From JAICIG01 sp035532215 (GTDB taxonomy: Bacteria; Planctomycetota; Planctomycetia; Pirellulales; JAICIG01), in NCBI GenBank assembly GCA_035532215.1, contig DATKRK010000278.1:5616-69615 (forward strand): 64,000 nt of DNA, written 5' to 3'. The position numbers and the translations under genes were made by a program. Position 1 is the stretch's first letter; each line of letters opens with the position of its first letter. Positions 62,620 through 64,000 of the stretch are shown one piece after another. The notes beneath the pieces are model-generated. The model was not told the DNA's origin. It saw only the letters and a program-made list of their open reading frames with translations, and ran no database searches.

Positions 62620-64000
<1,381 letters not shown>

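Overview
The window looks like a chromosomal segment of a high-GC planctomycete, most likely Pirellulales or a near relative. The sequence-level reasons are a prepilin-like DUF1559 protein, a DUF1549/DUF1553 (PSCyt/PSD1) protein, a DUF1080 protein, several FG-GAP and TPR proteins with c-type haem motifs, a BlaI repressor paired with an M56 peptidase carrying leucine-rich repeats, and many short secreted proteins of no known function. Taxonomy is inferred from gene content; no rRNA or tRNA gene was seen. Planctomycete GC-rich codon use produces very long antisense open frames, which were left out.

Layout. 1-4,090 (minus): metallophosphoesterase, MATE exporter, zinc-ribbon/LURP-like membrane protein and a rhomboid protease cut by the window edge. 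4,394-6,810: a truncated SGNH hydrolase, an eutC with no eutB beside it, two small unknown proteins and a small HTH protein. 6,892-10,564: a NifJ-type pyruvate:ferredoxin oxidoreductase split into two adjacent genes. 11,231-22,314 (plus): a run of extracytoplasmic proteins (seven-haem TPR cytochrome, FG-GAP lipoprotein with one haem motif, DUF1559 pseudopilin, small beta-sandwich lipoprotein, TPR protein, CRTAC1-like FG-GAP protein, TPR protein). 22,357-25,686 (minus): DUF1614 membrane protein and an FtsK translocase with a very acidic tail. 26,016-30,088: a small membrane protein, a decayed VOC gene, and the M56-LRR-STN-like sensor with its BlaI repressor and a putative operator.

30,532-36,016 (plus): a complete glycine cleavage set without the L protein (gcvT, gcvH, gcvPA, gcvPB) followed by a lipoate/octanoate transferase that can modify GcvH. 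36,392-41,345: an FHA protein, two small proteins, and an ECF sigma factor overlapping an anti-sigma-like gene and a secreted unknown. 41,783-47,742: a secreted unknown, a basic small protein, acetate kinase, and a DsbD-like protein with a doubled N-terminal alpha domain. 47,905-55,704: purM, a cytochrome c'-like protein, glgX, unknowns, an NHL-repeat protein and a thioesterase. 56,126-64,000: DUF1080, a CPBP protease, a TIM-barrel isomerase with a Gfo/Idh/MocA oxidoreductase, an EF-hand lipoprotein with about eleven loops, and a partial DUF1549/DUF1553 protein.

Working together: PFOR plus acetate kinase imply a route from pyruvate through acetyl-CoA to acetate under low oxygen (phosphotransacetylase is not in the window). 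The glycine cleavage genes and their lipoylation enzyme form one unit. The BlaI/M56-LRR pair is a complete candidate sensor-repressor module in which leucine-rich repeats occupy the place of the beta-lactam sensor of BlaR1. The 11-22 kb run is a candidate envelope redox or surface complex of unknown function. Several families of palindromic repeats lie between genes, including two copies of a 136-bp MITE-like element, and some supply stop codons or sit inside coding frames.
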